Assembly: GCF_900090285.1 (NCBI RefSeq)
Contig: NZ_LT607754.1
Coordinates: forward strand, 4,676,001-4,740,000
Reading direction: 5' to 3'
DNA from: Micromonospora inositola
Lineage (GTDB): Bacteria > Actinomycetota > Actinomycetes > Mycobacteriales > Micromonosporaceae
Length of the DNA stretch: 64,000 nucleotides
Position numbers and translations under genes: made by a program. Positions 60,454 through 64,000 of this stretch are shown in pieces; within the stretch, counting starts at the first letter, position 1; the number at the start of each line of letters is the position of its first letter. The notes below the pieces were generated by a model. It was not told the DNA's origin. It saw only the letters and a program-made list of their open reading frames with translations, and searched no databases.

Positions 60454-61083
60454 TCACGTCAGTTCACGCGGAGGGGCACCGATCACTGCAAGCGTGGCAC
60501 CGGCCGGCACAGTTACCTGCGCGGCGACCTTGATCTCCAGCAGGGTGCCGGCGGTGGGAGCGGGGATTTCCGTGTCGACCTTGTCGGTGGAGACCTCCAG
60601 CAGCGGCTCGTTGGCCGCGACCGTGTCGCCGACCTGCTTCAGCCAGCGGGTGACCGTACCCTCGGTGACCCTCTCACCGAGGACGGGCATCGTGAGGACC
60701 ATTGCCTCGCTGCGTCCCAATGCGGTTTCCGCCGGGGTGACCTCCCCGGCCGGCCGCTCTTCGCCGGCCGCAGGCGGTACCGGCGAGGGCTCCCGCGCGC
60801 TACGCCGACGCCACGCGTAATGACGCCACATCTGGATAGCGAGGGCCAGGCCCGCGAACAGTGCGGCGGCTCCCTTCCACTCGCGCTCGATCGCCGGCCG
60901 GCTGTCACCGAATGCCGCATCGCCAGCCAGGGTGAGACAGACAAGGCCGGACATCCATCGGTCGCCACGCGACATCTCCGGCGGCTCCCCGCGTACGAAG
61001 AGAGCCGCCAGCAGTAGGCCGGCGCTCAGCGCAACGATGAACAGGGGGACCCCGACGTGCCACATCACTCCGACGACCTGCAC
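60454..61083 (-). CDS. Membrane-anchored lipoyl/biotinyl-domain protein
   Basis: Protein of 209 residues. Two hydrophobic helices (about 12-30 and 72-90) are followed by a charged Pro-rich linker and a lipoyl-type domain at about 126-206: MPVLGERVTEGTVTRWLKQV, VGDTVAANEPLLEVSTDKVD (modifiable Lys in TDKVD), TEIPAPTAGTLLEIKV. The domain is like those of 2-oxoacid dehydrogenase E2 subunits, but no E2 catalytic domain or partner is present. The GTG at 61083 is six bases after CATACT, so leaderless; an ATG 18 bases in is an alternative. Confidence 0.75.
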   Translation of the reverse strand: MQVVGVMWHVGVPLFIVALSAGLLLAALFVRGEPPEMSRGDRWMSGLVCLTLAGDAAFGDSRPAIEREWKGAAALFAGLALAIQMWRHYAWRRRSAREPSPVPPAAGEERPAGEVTPAETALGRSEAMVLTMPVLGERVTEGTVTRWLKQVGDTVAANEPLLEVSTDKVDTEIPAPTAGTLLEIKVAAQVTVPAGATLAVIGAPPRELT

Positions 61084-61214
61084 CAGGCCAGTATGGGGCG
61101 GGTACGGGTACAGCCGCAGACCCTACGGACGCCCAAGACCACCGTGCAGGTGCCATCGACGGTCGGGGCCGATGATGACCGCCGACCACCCGTACTCGAG
61201 GCTCCTGCGGCCGG

Positions 61215-63617
61215 TCAGACGAACGTCACCCTGACCGGCGCGCGATCGGCTGACCGGATGGTCACGGTGACCGTGGTGCCGTCGACATCCACCCGCCCCC
61301 GGTCGGCCCGCACCTCCCGGTCGGTGGAGAACACCGCGAGATCCTCGGCTTGCGTGGGCCGCAGCAGCACCTCGCTGTCGGACCGGGACACCAGCTCGCA
61401 GCTCGTCTCCACCAGCGTCGCGGCCCCGACCCGCACCCCGGCCGGCAGCATGAGCCCGGTCCGCGCGGGAATTCGCAGTCGCCGCCCGGACAGGAGCGGC
61501 CGGTCCCGATGATGCAGGGTGAAGTCAAGCTCCGACGGGGCGACGTTGAGCAGATGCAGCAGGCGTTGACCGGCGCGGTCGACGGTGGACGTGAGCACCA
61601 GGCCCGGTGCGTCGGCATCGTGCCGCAGCCGACGTCGCGCCCCCAGCCGGTCCAGCGCCGCCCGCCAGAAGTCGAGGTGGCAGGGATAGTCCGCCGCGAT
61701 GATCACGGCCCGCCCGGTGCCGACCGAGACCTCCATCGCACACGGGCGGCCGGAGCCCACCTCGACGAGCATCGGCTCGCCGGCGCCGGCGAGCAGTTGG
61801 GCGTAGCCGACGCGTACCTCCGCCGGTCCCGCTGCCCAGTCGCGTCCGACCACCGAGGGGAAGTAGTCTGCTCCGCCTTCCAGCCACCCGTCGGCGGTCA
61901 CGTCGAGCGCGTCGGCGAGCAGTGTGCAGGGGGTGCCGTCGTGGTCCCGTTCGGGCAACGGTCCGTGCAGCAGCAACCGTCCACCGGTCCGGAGGTGGTC
62001 GACGAGCCGGCGCTGCACGTCCGTCCCGAGCGTGGGTGCGCTGGCCAGGGCGATCACCGGCGGGGCGTCGGCCGGTGGCGGCGATTGGAGGTCCAGTGCG
62101 GGGAAGGAGAATCCGCCGAGCAGCAGGGCCCGGGCCAGCACGTCCCGTGAGCCCATGCCGCGGAATCGCTCCAGTTCGCTCACCTGGGCGGTCCGGGCGG
62201 TGGAGGCGGGGTGGGCGTACTCGGTGAGGTAGTGGTCGGGCACGAAGCCCAACGCCAGCCCGTCGTGTTCCTCAACTCCGTCGGCCAGCAGGTCGGCCAC
62301 GCCGCGGACGGCGTGCAGGGCGCGGCGGGCGGCGTCGTACGTGGAGTTCAGGCGTCCTTCCGGATCGACCGGGGCGGCGAAACCGTGCCGCTCGCCGGTG
62401 AAGGCGATCCGGTCGTTGCCGTCGCCGACCGGCTCTGCCAGCGGCGGGTTGTGGCCGCCGGCGAAGAGGTAGAGGTTGAGCAGCCGGTTGCCCTGGGCCA
62501 CGCAGAGCCGGGTCTTCAGCTCGGTCGCCTCGGGCGGGTGGAGCACCGCCAGGTCCTCGCCGTAGTCGCCGTTGCCGGCTTCGAACTCGAGGCAGGTCAG
62601 CGGCTGGTCGGGTCCGTGCGTGGCGGCCAGGAAGGCGTTGGAGACGTACAGGTCGGCGACGTTGGTGACGGTCAGGTCGCCGAGGTAGTAGTCGGAGCCG
62701 GAGGTGAGCTGCGGCTGGCCGCGGTAGGACTCGAAGAGCTGGCTGATCCCGACGGGGAAGGTACGGCCCCGTCCGCCGGCGGTGCCGTGCACGTTGACCA
62801 GCATCGGCACCCCCCGGACGCCGTGCCGTTCGGCGCTGTCGCGCAGGGCGGCCACGTAGCGGCGGTAGCGGTCCCGCATGTAACGGCCAAGGTCGTCGTG
62901 GAGTGCGAGGGACTGTTGCTCCGCCGGGGTGCGCAGGGCCGTCGCCCAGGCCCGCGGGTCGGTGGGGTCAACGCCGACCCGCTCCGTGGCGCCGTCCTTG
63001 CCGTACCGGTCGACGGCCCAGCGGGCCAGGTCCGCGCAGACCCCGTCGGTGAGGTCGGGGGAGTTGGTCAGCCAGGACAGCATCCCGATCTCGTTGTCCA
63101 ACTGCACCGCCACCACGGGGCCGCCGCGCCCGGCGAGCCGTTCGGCGATCACCGGCATCGCCTGGGCGTACCAGGCGTCGGCGGCGGCGAGGAACTCCGG
63201 CGCCAGGTAGTCGATGGTGCGGGTGCTGATCGGCCCGCCGTCCCAGGTGGTCGGCAGCAGGTGCGGGTGCTGTTCGTACACCCGGTAGGGGATGCCCTCG
63301 TTCTTGACCTCGGCCATGATGAACGGGCCGGGTCGAACCACCGCGCGCAGCCCGCGCCGGTGCGCCAGGTCCAGGAAGCCGGCGAGGTCCCGCTGCTCGT
63401 GGGTTCGTCCGGTGAGGTCGATCGAGCCGTCCGGGAGTTCGTGCCACAGCCATGGGACGTACGTGGCGACGGTGTCCCCGCCGCAGTCCCGCAGCCGGTC
63501 GAGCCGGTCGGCCCAGTCGGCGCGGGCCAGCCGGAAGTAGTGCACCTCCCCGCAGAGCAGCAGCTGGGGCCGGCCGTCGATGACGATCCTGCGGTCCTTG
63601 AGTAGCACCGTGGACAT
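61215..63617 (-). CDS. GH35 beta-galactosidase
   Basis: Protein of 800 residues. N-terminal TIM barrel with LLLCGEVHYFRLARADWADR, GGDTVATYVPWLWHE, VVRPGPFIMAEVKNEGIPYR, the acid/base Glu in VAVQLDNEIGM and the nucleophile candidate in LTCLEFEAGNGDYG; C-terminal beta domains with a GATase-like segment (HLRTGGRLLLHGPLPERDHD). No signal peptide, so cytoplasmic. The ATG at 63617 has a GGAG site eleven bases upstream; 63659 would add 14 residues. Divergent from a LacI regulator. Confidence 0.9.
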   Translation of the reverse strand: MSTVLLKDRRIVIDGRPQLLLCGEVHYFRLARADWADRLDRLRDCGGDTVATYVPWLWHELPDGSIDLTGRTHEQRDLAGFLDLAHRRGLRAVVRPGPFIMAEVKNEGIPYRVYEQHPHLLPTTWDGGPISTRTIDYLAPEFLAAADAWYAQAMPVIAERLAGRGGPVVAVQLDNEIGMLSWLTNSPDLTDGVCADLARWAVDRYGKDGATERVGVDPTDPRAWATALRTPAEQQSLALHDDLGRYMRDRYRRYVAALRDSAERHGVRGVPMLVNVHGTAGGRGRTFPVGISQLFESYRGQPQLTSGSDYYLGDLTVTNVADLYVSNAFLAATHGPDQPLTCLEFEAGNGDYGEDLAVLHPPEATELKTRLCVAQGNRLLNLYLFAGGHNPPLAEPVGDGNDRIAFTGERHGFAAPVDPEGRLNSTYDAARRALHAVRGVADLLADGVEEHDGLALGFVPDHYLTEYAHPASTARTAQVSELERFRGMGSRDVLARALLLGGFSFPALDLQSPPPADAPPVIALASAPTLGTDVQRRLVDHLRTGGRLLLHGPLPERDHDGTPCTLLADALDVTADGWLEGGADYFPSVVGRDWAAGPAEVRVGYAQLLAGAGEPMLVEVGSGRPCAMEVSVGTGRAVIIAADYPCHLDFWRAALDRLGARRRLRHDADAPGLVLTSTVDRAGQRLLHLLNVAPSELDFTLHHRDRPLLSGRRLRIPARTGLMLPAGVRVGAATLVETSCELVSRSDSEVLLRPTQAEDLAVFSTDREVRADRGRVDVDGTTVTVTIRSADRAPVRVTFV

Positions 63618-63693
63618 GTGGAGCAGAGCTCCCCTCACCGGAGATTGTGGACCTGACACTTGTGAACTTCGACTCGCCTGCCTATGGTCGCCT

Positions 63694-63705
63694 GAAACCG
63701 GTTTC
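63694..63705. promoter_or_regulatory. LacI-family operator
   Basis: GAAACCGGTTTC, a perfect 12-bp palindrome with the central CG typical of LacI/GalR sites, midway between the divergent GH35 and regulator genes. It probably controls both. Confidence 0.75.
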
Positions 63706-63736
63706 TGTCGTTCGCACGTTACGGATCGGGGGAGTC

Positions 63737-64000
63737 ATGGGCAACAGTCGGCTCACCGTCCGGGAGATCGCGCGGCTGGCGGGCGTGTCGGTCGCGACCG
63801 TCTCCCGGGTCTCCAACGGCACCGGCCAGGTGTCCGAGGAGATGCGCCGCCGGGTGCTCGAGGCGATCGAGAAGCACGGCTACCGCCCCGACCACCTCGG
63901 CCGCGCCCTGGCCGCCGGCCGGCACGGCGCGCTGGGCCTGGTCTTTCCGGGCCTCTCCGGCCCGTACTTCACCGAGCTCATCCAGGGCTTCGAGTCCGAG
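63737..64000 (+). CDS. LacI-family transcriptional regulator, 3' partial
   Basis: The first 88 residues are visible. The N-terminal helix-turn-helix LTVREIARLAGVSVATVSRV, hinge helix LGRALAAGRHG and the start of the effector domain GALGLVFPGLSGPYFTELIQ are present. ATG with a GGGGGAG site. The gene runs past the window end. By position it is the local repressor of the beta-galactosidase gene; the inducer is probably a galactoside. Confidence 0.93.
   Translation, partial: MGNSRLTVREIARLAGVSVATVSRVSNGTGQVSEEMRRRVLEAIEKHGYRPDHLGRALAAGRHGALGLVFPGLSGPYFTELIQGFESE

Noticed and set aside
1..64000. CRISPR array, tRNA/rRNA genes, integrase or prophage, NRPS/PKS cluster
   Set aside because: Looked for repeated spacers, tRNA-like cloverleafs, recombinase motifs and carrier/condensation domains; none found.

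Overview
The window is very GC-rich and looks like an actinobacterium, most likely Micromonosporaceae or a close relative. The evidence is the strong GC3 bias, abundant GTG starts, many leaderless promoters (a TANNNT-type -10 box 6-8 nt before the start codon), a conservon (histidine kinase / roadblock / DUF742 / small GTPase), a DUF574-type methyltransferase, an ECF42-type sigma factor with a YCII partner, and a streptogrisin-like protease. I see no rRNA, tRNA, CRISPR array or recognisable antibiotic cluster.

Layout. 1-20.5 kb is chromosomal housekeeping and secreted-enzyme DNA: the end of a large ThuA/sorbosone-dehydrogenase/PKD/DUF1080 exoenzyme, a bifunctional penicillin-binding protein, two acetyltransferases, a lipid/diacylglycerol kinase, an aminoglycoside-nucleotidyltransferase-like protein, a GH18-like secreted protein, a methyltransferase, a secreted S1 protease, a D-lactate-dehydrogenase-like flavo-iron-sulfur protein, a frameshifted nitronate monooxygenase and a secreted amidase. 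20.5-30 kb is looser and partly decayed, with long spacers and several broken genes (DUF1062, ATP-grasp, a nucleotidyltransferase, a tandem VOC protein) among intact ones (serine hydrolase, TrmO, ECF sigma/YCII, RlaP-like nucleotidyltransferase, AlkD-like). 30.2-34.3 kb is a conservon whose fifth gene is a styrene/indole-monooxygenase-type flavoprotein, followed by a 52-residue Rho_N-like protein.

34.5-55.6 kb is the most interesting part. A leftward eight-gene operon (sugar ABC importer, PHP hydrolase, IolE-like TIM barrel, Gfo/Idh oxidoreductase, GH38 alpha-mannosidase) lies head to head, across a GntR/HutC regulator, with a rightward inositol operon (iolC, a Cgl0159-type aldolase-like gene, iolB, iolD). 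The IolG- and IolE-type activities missing from the right operon are present in the left one. Both promoter regions carry a TGTCNNGACA palindrome, so I read this as one regulon for uptake and breakdown of a (mannosyl-)inositol compound. Two different TnpB-carrying IS200/IS605-type elements have landed exactly on two gene junctions of the iol operon. One sits in the iolD start region, so IolD now begins with element-encoded residues and is coupled to tnpB by an ATGA overlap. A third element, with a decayed tnpA, lies at 34.5-36.1 kb. All three right ends share a GGAATC-hairpin-(T/C)CAA design.

55.6-64 kb holds small metabolic genes (VOC, Sua5/YrdC, CPA1 antiporter, ABM monooxygenase, arginase family), a membrane protein fused to a lipoyl domain, and a GH35 beta-galactosidase divergent from a LacI regulator, with a perfect LacI-type operator between them.

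Four genes (3.7, 17.7, 21.5 and 28.6 kb) are each broken by one apparent extra base in a C or G run. This may be real decay or consensus error and should be resolved first.
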